Part shown: positions 1 to 6,521 of the stretch, one piece after another | Position numbering within the stretch: the first letter of the stretch is position 1 | Layout of the letters: each line of letters begins with the position of its first letter | Source: an uncultured Phocaeicola sp. | GTDB taxonomy: Bacteria > Bacteroidota > Bacteroidia > Bacteroidales > Bacteroidaceae | Direction of reading: 5' to 3' | Length of the DNA: 10,883 bases | Assembly (NCBI GenBank): GCA_948956705.1 | Contig: CARCZS010000020.1 | Location: 1 to 10,883 of the forward strand | Position numbers and translations under genes: made by a program | The notes under the pieces: model-generated | What the model was told of the DNA's origin: nothing | The model's input: only the letters and a program-made list of their open reading frames with translations | Databases searched by the model: none

Positions 1-73
1 CCGCATCCTGCCCCAGTTGGGCGAGCGGGTGCATACTGCCAAGGGGAATGTGTATCGGGTGGTGGAATGCTAA
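1..73 (+). CDS. 3' end of a host gene, product not recognised
   Basis: The frame starting at base 2 stays open to a TAA at 71-73 and reads RILPQLGERVHTAKGNVYRV followed by VEC. The codons have G or C at most third positions (ctg, ccc, cag, ggc, gag, gtg, gcc, aag), as in well-expressed Bacteroides chromosomal genes and unlike the AT-rich DNA that follows. The segment is therefore best read as the last 23 codons of a chromosomal gene lying outside the mobile element. It is too short to assign a family. The other two forward frames give less protein-like sequence. Confidence 0.6.
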   Translation, partial: RILPQLGERVHTAKGNVYRVVEC

Positions 74-152
74 ACAAAGATAAATTTTTTTTTCGGATTG
101 ACCCGATTTATTTATTGCAACGGTAAGATACTGATTTTTACCGAAATAAGCA

Positions 153-186
153 AAAGGGGCTATCCGACTTTTTGGACAGCCCCTTT
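153..186 (+). terminator. Intrinsic terminator after the upstream host gene
   Basis: AAAGGGGCT at 153-161 pairs with AGCCCCTTT at 178-186, and after one mismatch TCC at 163-165 pairs with GGA at 174-176. The loop is about 8 bases. T-rich sequence on one side and A-rich sequence on the other suggest it may work in both directions. It lies 80 bases after the stop of the partial gene and probably marks the last host sequence before the element. Confidence 0.8.
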
Positions 187-202
187 AAAATACTTGTACC
201 CT

Positions 203-209
203 TAACGGA
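203..209. other. Candidate left attachment core, TAACGGA
   Basis: The 7 bases TAACGGA recur at 10672-10678, beside the 3' end of the serine recombinase and just outside the tRNA terminator. Both copies lie between a host terminator and element genes, which is where attachment cores are expected. Joining the right element end to the left one across this core puts TGA in frame directly after the core in the recombinase gene. A 7-bp match in this much sequence can occur by chance. Confidence 0.35.
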
Positions 210-401
210 TGAAATATTGAACCTTTGGAATGATTTTCTAGAAATAGTAGATTATCTGCAATCAACGCCACAAATTAGCAAAATTATAGAGAGTATTTAG
301 CAAGTATAGTAATAAGGACAAAAATATCAGTACACCTATAAAATACAACTATAATAGATTAATATATAATAATTTAACACCGTAACCCGAGACTCAGAAA
401 G

Positions 402-508
402 TACTATTTTAGTAGGTGTGATAAAGACCTAGCTGTTAGCTATCCATCAAAAATTTTCCAGATATTTTTTTGAAAATTCAGCCTATTAGACTTTACTTTC
501 CTACTAAA
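402..508. repeat. Nested inverted repeats before the initiator operon; possible origin
   Basis: TTTAGTAGG at 408-416 is the exact reverse complement of CCTACTAAA at 500-508. Inside this pair are TAGCT-gtt-AGCTA near 430-442 and AATTTTC / GAAAATT near 452-477. TACT-attt-TAGTA near 402-414 overlaps the left arm. The Rep_trans-like initiator begins 220 bases downstream. Rolling-circle initiators of this class nick at hairpins, commonly close to their own gene, so this is the best-placed candidate for a nick site. No nick sequence can be identified by eye. Confidence 0.35.
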
Positions 509-510
509 CC

Positions 511-526
511 ACATATTTATATATGT
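511..526. promoter_or_regulatory. 6-4-6 palindrome, possible operator of the initiator operon
   Basis: ACATAT-TTAT-ATATGT is a perfect palindrome with a 4-base spacer, ending 16 bases before the ATG at 543. A palindrome of the same architecture and similar core, GTATAT-TTGC-ATATAC, lies 17 bases before the XRE regulator gene. The shared position suggests one regulator may bind both sites, but AT-rich palindromes are common. Confidence 0.35.
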
Positions 527-542
527 ATAAAACAAATAAACT

Positions 543-734
543 ATGGATAATAACAACTACAAAAGACAGTACCGACAACTGAATGATACAACCAAAAAAA
601 AGATTAGCCAAAGTCTAAGAGGCAGAACAAAATCAGCCACTCACACCCAAGCTATATCCAACGGACTGAAAAAGTATTGGGCAACAGTACCCAACCAACC
701 TAATAATGAAAATAAGAATGAAGAACATGAATAA
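543..734 (+). CDS. Small NUMOD3-like DNA-binding protein
   Basis: A basic 63-residue protein. The central stretch KKKISQSLRGRTKSATHTQA and the following ISNGLKKYW match the pattern of NUMOD3 motifs (K-I-S-x-S-L-x-G-x-x-x-S ... I-S-x-x-L-K), which are helical DNA-binding modules usually attached to homing nucleases. Here the motif stands alone with no nuclease domain. The gene overlaps the start of the initiator gene: the ATG at 727-729 lies inside ATGAATAA, whose TAA ends this gene, so translation is probably coupled. It may be an accessory DNA-binding partner of the initiator. Resemblance to NUMOD3 is by eye only. Confidence 0.7.
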   Translation: MDNNNYKRQYRQLNDTTKKKISQSLRGRTKSATHTQAISNGLKKYWATVPNQPNNENKNEEHE

Positions 735-1713
735 AATATACGGTTTAAATATAGATGCGTTGAGGCTCTGTTACGAAGTGACAGCACCCAACAATATCAA
801 TGTCATAAAAGACAAAGAGATTGGAGAAAAAATTGATTTTCTGTACTTCTATCTAAGACGAATAGAAGGGAAACACTTCAAGTTTGTTTATGAGATACGT
901 TATAACGACATGGGAAAAGATAAATTGTTTGGAGAACTACGTTTGGGCATCAATGACAACAAAGAAGAAAGCAATACCCACCAAAACGGATATAAAAAAG
1001 CATGGATTAGTATTTCCAATCGTGTATTATACAGCAATGAGATATACTATTTAGATTTTATTGAAAGCAATTTAGGTATAGAATTACATAATATAACAAC
1101 CCTAGACCTATGTCTTGATATGTCAAACGACATAGCCCGACTGATACGAAAACTTATACGAAACCCACAAATAACAACGCTTCTGAACGGAAAAAGAATC
1201 ACCAACCGCAAAGAAGACCGCCCCGAAATCACATATATTTTCAGTGGGAATATGGATAAAGATAAATACTTAACCGTCAACATTAAACAGAAAAAAGCAA
1301 TAAAGGATAAGAGCAAAGGTAGCACCCTTATAGCATACAACAAGAAGGCTGAAATAACCAATAGCTCGGATAAAACATACATAAATAACTACTATAACAA
1401 TCCTTCAAAATTACATCGTTTAGAAGTCCATCTAAACAATGAAGAAATTAAAGATTATATAGCGAAAACCAGGTATGAATTATCATTTTATTCTTTAGCT
1501 GATGAAAAATTCCTAGCAAAACTTTTTGGTTACACTTTAAACAGCCTTATCAGATTTGAAAAAGACGGAAAAGCAATAGATTGGGCAGACCTCTTATCAG
1601 AAGGGTATAACAACCACCCCTGCCAACGGCAATTTTCTAGGGTAACTAATTCAAATACAGAGAAAAATCTCTTTAAAAAACGTAGTTCAAAAAAACAATA
1701 TAGCGAAAATTAA
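727..1713 (+). CDS. Rep_trans-like rolling-circle initiator or relaxase
   Basis: From the ATG at 727 the protein is 328 residues. The frame also contains ATGs at 706 and 718, but 727 overlaps the stop of the preceding gene in ATGAATAA, the usual coupled arrangement. Landmarks typical of the Rep_trans family (replication initiation factor, which includes Tn916 MobT and ICEBs1 NicK) are visible. They are TTLDLCLDM at residues 124-132, like the family's R-x-D-L-A-x-D strand, YNKKAEI at 204-210, like Y-D-K-x-x-E, and LHRLEVHL at 229-236, like R-x-E-x-R-L. The C-terminal 30 residues are basic and probably flexible. The likely role is nicking a hairpin origin to start rolling-circle replication or conjugative mobilisation of the excised circle. 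The arginine of the first motif is replaced by threonine, so the family call needs a profile search. Confidence 0.6.
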   Translation: MNKIYGLNIDALRLCYEVTAPNNINVIKDKEIGEKIDFLYFYLRRIEGKHFKFVYEIRYNDMGKDKLFGELRLGINDNKEESNTHQNGYKKAWISISNRVLYSNEIYYLDFIESNLGIELHNITTLDLCLDMSNDIARLIRKLIRNPQITTLLNGKRITNRKEDRPEITYIFSGNMDKDKYLTVNIKQKKAIKDKSKGSTLIAYNKKAEITNSSDKTYINNYYNNPSKLHRLEVHLNNEEIKDYIAKTRYELSFYSLADEKFLAKLFGYTLNSLIRFEKDGKAIDWADLLSEGYNNHPCQRQFSRVTNSNTEKNLFKKRSSKKQYSEN

Positions 1714-1728
1714 ACATTAACTTCGGAT

Positions 1729-1793
1729 ATGCGGAGTGCGGAATCAGAAATAGCAATTACTATATTTCACTCCGCACCTCCGCACTTCCGCAT
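1729..1793. terminator. TGCGGA-array hairpin between convergent genes
   Basis: Two TGCGGA units at 1730-1735 and 1737-1742 face three reverse-complement units at 1771-1776, 1779-1784 and 1787-1792. Bases 1729-1742 pair with 1779-1793 with one bulged base. GCGGAGTG at 1731-1738 can instead pair with CACTCCGC. The site lies 16 bases after the initiator stop and 8 bases beyond the stop of the opposing gene, so it can serve as a terminator for both, although neither side has a clean U-tract. The tandem units also resemble protein-binding repeats. Confidence 0.5.
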
Positions 1794-1801
1794 ACAATCT
1801 A

Positions 1802-2998
1802 TCAATATTGGTTATTTTTACGTAAACATAAGTTCCAAAAAGCCCCATTATCATTATACAGTTCATCAAAACGAGATGGGGACATTCCATCACAAACAAG
1901 GCAATCATTCTTCTTATATGAAGGATTAGCAACACCATAATACGAGCAAATATATCCTTTAAAGTCCGAGAAATTCCTAATATTCTTATTGAACAAGGTG
2001 CATTTTTCTTTCAATATAAGACAAAGCGTAGCAATATCCAATTTAGAACATTCACCATTGGATATTTCAAACCTTTCATCAACTTTTTCAAGTATCTTTC
2101 TGACTTGTTCCCGATTATGTAAAGAAGGGCATAATTTTTCCAATAACTTTTCTTTATCCAATATTGTACTACTATTTTTCTTTTCATTCGCCAGCGGTTG
2201 AACGGCTTTATTTGAAAGACCTTCTTTTTCTGTTAAAGTCTGAGAAGAATCTTTAGATAAGATACTATCCACAGAAGCCTCTTTCTCGATTTCCATAATA
2301 GTATCATCATTAAGTAAAACAGCTTCATTCACAACTATTTTCTGATAACGAATCCCCGCTATTCTTTGGGCATAAAACAGAAATGACTGCAATGTTTTGG
2401 CTTTATCTTCTATGATTGGCTGTTCTTGATTTTCTATAATCAGCATATTGATATAGTTATATTTAATCTTATGCTGCATGTCATACAAAAAGTACTTAAT
2501 TAGTGCAATCAGAATATCTTTATCACTTTCATCAATGGTATTATTCTTAGCGTACAACTTCTTTAAAAAAGATATTAACCTAATATCCAAGTCCTTAATA
2601 AATGAATTATCGCATATATATTGGCTTATTTCCTCCAATGAATGACTACTTATATACTCCTTATCTAAACTATCAAAGATTGCAAGAGTGATTTTTATTT
2701 GCTTTCTAAACTGTACATCTAATTGTTCAATATTATCATATAAAATTACATTTTCATTGCCAAGCATGGCAATAACACCGTTTATCACGTTTTTGAGATA
2801 CTGGGCATTCTGAATGTCATTATTCTTTTTACGCATCATTTCCAAGTGCCTTGACATACTTGAAAAGATTTCAGCTTCTTTTGTTATGCACTGATTGCAA
2901 AAAGTTAAAAGTGGCTCTATATCGCTATCCGCATATAGAACCACAGTCATATCTTTGAATAATTGAATATATTCTCTTTCTTCTTGTGATAGTATCAT
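1802..2998 (-). CDS. Unrecognised 398-residue protein
   Basis: I do not recognise a family. The frame opens at a TTG (3031), but that codon lies beside the -7 box of a well-formed promoter (3021-3052). The ATG at 2998, giving MILSQEEREYIQLF, is therefore the likely start. The protein looks mostly helical, with many hydrophobic heptads through the first 230 residues. A polar, serine- and glutamate-rich linker follows, then a separate C-terminal region with LDIATLCLILKEKCTLFNKN and the segment FKGYICSYYGVANPSYKKND, then CLVC. That layout (helical domain, linker, compact C-terminal domain) and the C-terminal pattern recall uncharacterised proteins of Bacteroides conjugative elements. No signal peptide or membrane segment is seen. 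It has its own promoter and is separated from the cargo operon by a terminator. Confidence 0.75.
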   Translation of the reverse strand: MILSQEEREYIQLFKDMTVVLYADSDIEPLLTFCNQCITKEAEIFSSMSRHLEMMRKKNNDIQNAQYLKNVINGVIAMLGNENVILYDNIEQLDVQFRKQIKITLAIFDSLDKEYISSHSLEEISQYICDNSFIKDLDIRLISFLKKLYAKNNTIDESDKDILIALIKYFLYDMQHKIKYNYINMLIIENQEQPIIEDKAKTLQSFLFYAQRIAGIRYQKIVVNEAVLLNDDTIMEIEKEASVDSILSKDSSQTLTEKEGLSNKAVQPLANEKKNSSTILDKEKLLEKLCPSLHNREQVRKILEKVDERFEISNGECSKLDIATLCLILKEKCTLFNKNIRNFSDFKGYICSYYGVANPSYKKNDCLVCDGMSPSRFDELYNDNGAFWNLCLRKNNQY

Positions 2999-3020
2999 AT
3001 CAGCGGTATTTAAACTGCCG

Positions 3021-3052
3021 TAAAGATACAAATTTCATTGTAAGCCTACAAA
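3021..3052 (-). promoter_or_regulatory. Bacteroides-type promoter of the 398-residue gene
   Basis: Read on the minus strand, TTTG (3049-3052) is followed after 20 bases by TATCTTTA (3021-3028). This matches the Bacteroides consensus TTTG-N19-21-TAnnTTTG at all but the last base. Transcription would begin about 15 to 20 bases before the ATG at 2998, which rules out the upstream TTG as a start. Confidence 0.65.
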
Positions 3053-3119
3053 ATTGGCTTTCATGGATATTGGCTCATATTGATATAAAACGTTCAAAAA
3101 GACAGTTTATTAGCTAAAA

Positions 3120-3222
3120 GTGAATATTAGTTTTAACGCACTTCTTGCCAATTTACATAAAACACTCATAATCAATGATATAAATCTATTTCCAATATTC
3201 ACTTCTGAGATTTGTGAATATT
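3120..3222. repeat. Three GTGAATATT repeats
   Basis: GTGAATATT occurs at 3120-3128 and 3214-3222, and its reverse complement AATATTCAC at 3194-3202. The last two form a 9-bp inverted repeat around an 11-base loop. They lie in the 3053-3260 gap, upstream of the 398-residue gene's promoter and beside the terminator of the lipoprotein operon. They could be binding sites for a regulator of that gene. I see no coding sequence in this gap. Confidence 0.5.
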
Positions 3223-3252
3223 AAAAAAGAGCAGTGGAAAATACCACCGCTC
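3221..3252 (-). terminator. Intrinsic terminator of the WG-lipoprotein operon
   Basis: On the minus strand GAGC-G-GTGG pairs with CCAC-T-GCTC around a TATTTT loop, followed by TTTTTTAA. The arms are 3244-3252 and 3229-3237. It begins 9 bases beyond the lipoprotein stop and ends that operon. Confidence 0.85.
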
Positions 3253-3260
3253 AACATTCT

Positions 3261-3659
3261 TCACTTCTTCTTGAAAACAGCACCATTATTACTAATTATG
3301 GATTCATTTTCTCTATCTATATCGAAATACACCTTTCTTTCACCTGACGAAACACACAGCCTGCCACTATCAGAAATGTACCAACAGCCTAAAATATAAA
3401 CCGTATCATACCCACCACCTTTTTTCAGAAAAGAACCATCCTCGTTAGCTTTCAAAACAACCGCACAATCTTGATTCATATAACTATCATATCCAACCCA
3501 AGTACCTACTAACCAACTCAAATCTTCTTTTTCCGTTTTAATGATTTCTGTATTGCTTATCAGTTTAGCTTCCTTTTTGTTGCTATTACCACATCCTACC
3601 ACCAATATAGAAATACCCAAAAAAAACAACAGTAATATATCCTTTTTCATACTTGCCAC
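3261..3659 (-). CDS. Small predicted lipoprotein
   Basis: The protein is 132 residues from the first ATG, or 129 from MKKDIL, which gives a more standard signal peptide. The N-terminus has lysines, a hydrophobic run (LLLFFLGISILVV) and a lipobox VVGC with Cys23, so it should be exported and lipidated. The mature part is GNSNKKEAKL..., then LSWLVGTWVGYDS, followed by alternating strands (VVLKANEDGSFLKK, YILGCWYISDSGRLCVSSGE). This resembles the small beta-barrel lipocalin-like 'WVGTW' proteins common in Bacteroides, though I cannot name a family. Only 3 bases separate it from the WG-repeat gene upstream, and a strong terminator follows, so the two form an operon. A partnership at the cell envelope is likely but inferred. 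Confidence 0.75.
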   Translation of the reverse strand: MASMKKDILLLFFLGISILVVGCGNSNKKEAKLISNTEIIKTEKEDLSWLVGTWVGYDSYMNQDCAVVLKANEDGSFLKKGGGYDTVYILGCWYISDSGRLCVSSGERKVYFDIDRENESIISNNGAVFKKK

Positions 3660-3662
3660 ATT

Positions 3663-5885
3663 TTAATCCTTATATATTGGTACATTACAATATAAATTAG
3701 TACCATCATACAACACACCTAAACAGCTTGTTCCAGATTTACTCGCAGTCAAGGCTATTTTTCTACATTGCCCATCTTTGATTTCCCACAAAATAGCATT
3801 ATTATATCCAGCATAAGGACCTTCTACAGAAGTTCCTGCAATATAAACAGTTCCGTTAATCTCAACCATATTATAGCATTTGGAAGAATTTTCAATATCT
3901 ACCACCCACTTTTTATTTCCTTCATTATCATATTTAGCAACCTGCCCACCTTGTGAAGAGTAAATATAAAAACCATTTGTCCTAGACGCAACATATCTTC
4001 TTTCAGGAGCTATTCCATAGAATAATATACTAGTGGGAGTAATTCCTAAGGGAGCACCATCTATAGCAACAGCAGCCTTTATTAAATTAAAATTATCTTT
4101 ATCAAAAATGCAGATAAAATCATGTGAAGAAGCCAAACCTGTTGCAACCATTATATTACCGTTAGGCAAAACTTGTACTTCTCTTAGATGTAAACGAGTA
4201 TGATATGTTTCTTTCAAGTTCTCCAATGAAACAAGATAATTTAGCTTCAAATTATTATTCTCAAAATCATGATATATCTGTTCTAATGCAATAATATGTT
4301 GACCTGTTTCACTCATCACATACAAAAACTCTTTACTTGTATCTCCTCTTAAAAAAACTTTACTCGTACATATAAAATAACCGTTTCTAGGATTATATGC
4401 TACTCGTTTGCCTTCTTTATGCTGAAATGTATAAATTGTATTTTGGAGATTTAAGGCAACTGGCTCTTTTATTGAATACACCTTGCTGTATTTATCAAAA
4501 TGTCCATCCTGTGAATTTGCTGCATTATCAAAATCATAGTAGTTTACATACTTATCATTATAGAATAATAACTTATCATTAGGTCTAAAATTACTTTTAT
4601 TAGCAATATTGGGAAGACTATATATAGGTGCTATCTTCTTATCAAAAGCAAAATTATAAAAACAATTTCTAGCTGTAACAAATCCCGTTTTTGTTACTCC
4701 AACTACATTATCACCACCTTCACCTATTGAAGTTATAATGTTGACATTATCAATCCCTGTAATCCCCAACTGACTTCCTTTCATACTGTAACTACTTATA
4801 TTTGGAGTAATTCTCTTCTTAGATGGTGAAAATTTGTACACATACTCACCTATTCCTGTTGAAAATCCACAGTTAAAGACTTTCTCAAATTTATCATATT
4901 TAATTGACTCAAACTGGGGATTATACAAATAAGAACCGTCATATCTCATTATACCACGCAACTTGCCGTCATAGACAACCAAAAGTTTCTCTTGCTTAAC
5001 ATTATCAAAAATTTCACCGTTGAAATAAGTTCCGTCACTTTTAAGTACTTTCTTTCTTCCATTGATTGACACTACTGCCATACCATTTTCAAATACAGGT
5101 TTCTCATCCAAAGAAAAACTAATAAGAGTTTTCCCTGTATTAGTTATGCAACCCCATTTACCATTTAAAGAGACCCAAATATCTTTACTATTGGTAAAAC
5201 CTGCATATTGGCGTTCTTTTATAACATTACATTGTGCATCTCTTATCCCCCAAAGTCCTCTATCTCTAAAAAAATAAGTTCGAATGTTATTTGAAGCATT
5301 ACCGATAACAGAAACAATATCCTCATACATAGGACCAATAATTGTAGCATCTCTTTTTACAAATCCTTTTTCTACTCCATAATTTAACTTATTTCGAGCA
5401 CTAACTATAGCTACTCCATTTTCATCAAACTCCGAAGCAGATATAAATTGAGGCTTCACCAAATAAGTTCCATCTTTCCGTAAATACCCCCAAAGATTGC
5501 CTATTTTTATAAGTGCAATACCGTCTTTAAAAGATTTAGCCTCATCAAAAACTGCACTTATTCTAAACTTAGATTTTTCATCCACATACCCCCACTTACC
5601 ATTTTTTTTATTTAAAGATGGGCGTAATTCCATTATTTGATATTTCTTGGAGATTCTTTTTAATTGCGGAAGTTCTTGTACTTGATTAGCTAAAGCATTC
5701 TGACTTTCCGCACTGCCCACAATATAAGTAACCTTTTTCTGTTGACTCTCAGAAGCCATTTGTGAAGATAGAGTTCGATAAGTGTATGGTGCGGAAGTAT
5801 CATAGAAAGAACTTGCATAAATTCCACAGCTTCCAAACAAAACAGAAGCACCGACCCCAAAAATGAAAATAATATGTTTTTTCAT
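3663..5885 (-). CDS. Exported WG-repeat protein with C-terminal propeller-like half
   Basis: The protein is 740 residues. The N-terminus MKKHIIFIFGVGASVLFGSC is a signal peptide. Cys20 could be a relaxed lipobox cysteine, or cleavage could occur near IYAS at about residue 25. Residues 95-330 carry WG repeats (KWGYVDEKSKF at 97, LWGYLRKDGTYLVKPQF at 131, LWGI at 211, KWGC at 243 and two degenerate copies), the beta-rich module of pfam WG_beta_rep. Residues 340-740 lack WG but keep repeated short strands such as YNMVEINGTVYIAG, ILWEIKDGQ and VLYDGTNLYCNV, as in beta-propellers. WG proteins are generally extracellular or surface ligand binders of unknown partner. It is cotranslated with the lipoprotein gene 3 bases downstream. 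The 57-residue gene lies 113 bases upstream, and no canonical promoter is seen between them, so transcription probably comes from further up. Confidence 0.8.
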   Translation of the reverse strand: MKKHIIFIFGVGASVLFGSCGIYASSFYDTSAPYTYRTLSSQMASESQQKKVTYIVGSAESQNALANQVQELPQLKRISKKYQIMELRPSLNKKNGKWGYVDEKSKFRISAVFDEAKSFKDGIALIKIGNLWGYLRKDGTYLVKPQFISASEFDENGVAIVSARNKLNYGVEKGFVKRDATIIGPMYEDIVSVIGNASNNIRTYFFRDRGLWGIRDAQCNVIKERQYAGFTNSKDIWVSLNGKWGCITNTGKTLISFSLDEKPVFENGMAVVSINGRKKVLKSDGTYFNGEIFDNVKQEKLLVVYDGKLRGIMRYDGSYLYNPQFESIKYDKFEKVFNCGFSTGIGEYVYKFSPSKKRITPNISSYSMKGSQLGITGIDNVNIITSIGEGGDNVVGVTKTGFVTARNCFYNFAFDKKIAPIYSLPNIANKSNFRPNDKLLFYNDKYVNYYDFDNAANSQDGHFDKYSKVYSIKEPVALNLQNTIYTFQHKEGKRVAYNPRNGYFICTSKVFLRGDTSKEFLYVMSETGQHIIALEQIYHDFENNNLKLNYLVSLENLKETYHTRLHLREVQVLPNGNIMVATGLASSHDFICIFDKDNFNLIKAAVAIDGAPLGITPTSILFYGIAPERRYVASRTNGFYIYSSQGGQVAKYDNEGNKKWVVDIENSSKCYNMVEINGTVYIAGTSVEGPYAGYNNAILWEIKDGQCRKIALTASKSGTSCLGVLYDGTNLYCNVPIYKD

Positions 5886-5931
5886 AACGTTTCAATATTT
5901 AGTTCAATAAATATTATCTTACATCATGCTA

Positions 5932-5972
5932 CAAGGGGCATATAAAGGAGATAACCTATCTATCCTCCCTTG
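5932..5972 (-). promoter_or_regulatory. Hairpin in the leader of the WG gene
   Basis: CAAGGG at 5932-5937 pairs with CCCTTG at 5967-5972, and AGATA at 5949-5953 pairs with TATCT at 5957-5961 inside it. No U-tract follows, so it is more likely an RNA processing or stability element between the 57-residue gene and the WG gene than a terminator. Confidence 0.4.
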
Positions 5973-5998
5973 CAGACATAATGCAAAACTTTTTACCT

Positions 5999-6172
5999 CT
6001 ACTTCTTTAAAGCATCAATAAAATCCTGTAACTCTTTAATAATGAAACGTTCTTCTTCTGTTGGTTCAGCAGATACAGAACAATAACACTGTTTAATAGT
6101 TTCAATAACGTTACTAGCGTTTGAAATTCCTTTCAAAGCCTCAATAGCTACAATTTTCAAATTTTTATCCAT
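5999..6172 (-). CDS. Hypothetical 57-residue protein
   Basis: ATG at 6170-6172 opens a frame of 57 codons ending in TAG. It reads MDKNLKIVAIEALKGISNAS, then NVIETIKQCYCSVSAEPTEE and ERFIIKELQDFIDALKK. It is probably two helices joined by a CYC-containing turn. Acidic and amphipathic with no signal peptide, it should be cytoplasmic. No family is recognised. The gene is the first reading frame after the structured segment at 6235-6520. A hairpin GTACTC / GAGTAC (6186-6191 with 6203-6208) lies 13 bases before its start codon and may affect translation. Codon use and residue pattern look genuine, but its small size leaves doubt. Confidence 0.6.
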   Translation of the reverse strand: MDKNLKIVAIEALKGISNASNVIETIKQCYCSVSAEPTEEERFIIKELQDFIDALKK

Positions 6173-6234
6173 GTTTTTAAATGATGTACTCTTATGCTCA
6201 ACGAGTACCGTTAAAAGGAAGAAATATAGGCATA

Positions 6235-6520
6235 AAAAGAAAGTGTGAGCATATTAAGACTTTATCTTTCCAATAGGCTCTGGACTGCCTTGAATTACAG
6301 ATAAAGAAAAAACAGCTCACACTTTGGTTTATATATGTAAAGTACATATACGACAACCAAAGAAGAACGCTCTTCATTATTCCCGTAATTCATGAATTGT
6401 CCAGATTCATTGGAAAGGAATAAAGCTAAACGCTTCCTAAATATGTCTGTTGCTGATTGCAACAGCGCAAAAATAAGAAGATTTTGCTAAAGAATCATTC
6501 TTTGTGAGCTGTTATTTTAT
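6235..6520 (-). ncRNA. Large structured RNA or leader, unknown class
   Basis: Between the recombinase stop and the 57-residue gene the DNA is packed with complementary segments. A long stem forms from 6266-6274 with 6409-6417 (9 bp), 6279-6285 with 6399-6405 (7 bp) and 6291-6298 with 6385-6392 (8 bp). Local hairpins are 6447-6453/6459-6465, 6322-6329/6355-6362 extended by TATATGTA-AAG-TACATATA (6332-6350), and 6362-6366/6371-6375. The segment around 6311-6325 can pair with 6503-6513 (AACAGCTCACA, 11 bp) or with 6240-6250 (AAAGTGTGAGC, 11 bp). Read on the minus strand it starts just after a TACCTTTG box and ends in GCTCACACTTT followed by CTTTTTATG, like a terminator. It does not match tmRNA, RNase P or a riboswitch that I recognise. 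It could act as a leader of the cargo operon, a free RNA, or folded single-stranded DNA. Confidence 0.55.
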
Positions 6521-6521
6521 A

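Larger units (their letters stand above)
74..542. other. Gene-poor left end of the element
   Basis: I see no convincing gene here. Bases 74-202 hold the host terminator. The frame 127-300 is open without an ATG and ends in protein-like sequence (EILNLWNDFLEIVDYLQSTP, stop at 298-300), perhaps a gene remnant. Bases 301-542 hold several inverted repeats just before the initiator operon, described separately. Confidence 0.5.

Noticed and set aside
214..224. ATATTGAACCT (also 10614-10624) as the attachment core
   Set aside because: Using the right copy as the element end would cut the recombinase before RVNQFFLIKY, which looks like conserved recombinase sequence, and would make that sequence host DNA.
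1047..1382. 111-codon minus-strand frame inside the initiator gene
   Set aside because: It is low-complexity, lies wholly antisense to a better-supported gene, and has no promoter or conserved motif.
1729..1938. Small frames of about 65 codons on both strands after the initiator gene
   Set aside because: They span the TGCGGA hairpin and the 3' end of the 398-residue gene and show no protein-like composition.
2999..3031. TTG at 3031 as start of the 398-residue gene
   Set aside because: A promoter with correct spacing (TTTG at 3049-3052, TATCTTTA at 3021-3028) would place transcription start downstream of it.
6235..6520. Retron or group II intron
   Set aside because: No reverse transcriptase frame exists in the window, and no intron domain V-like hairpin was recognised.
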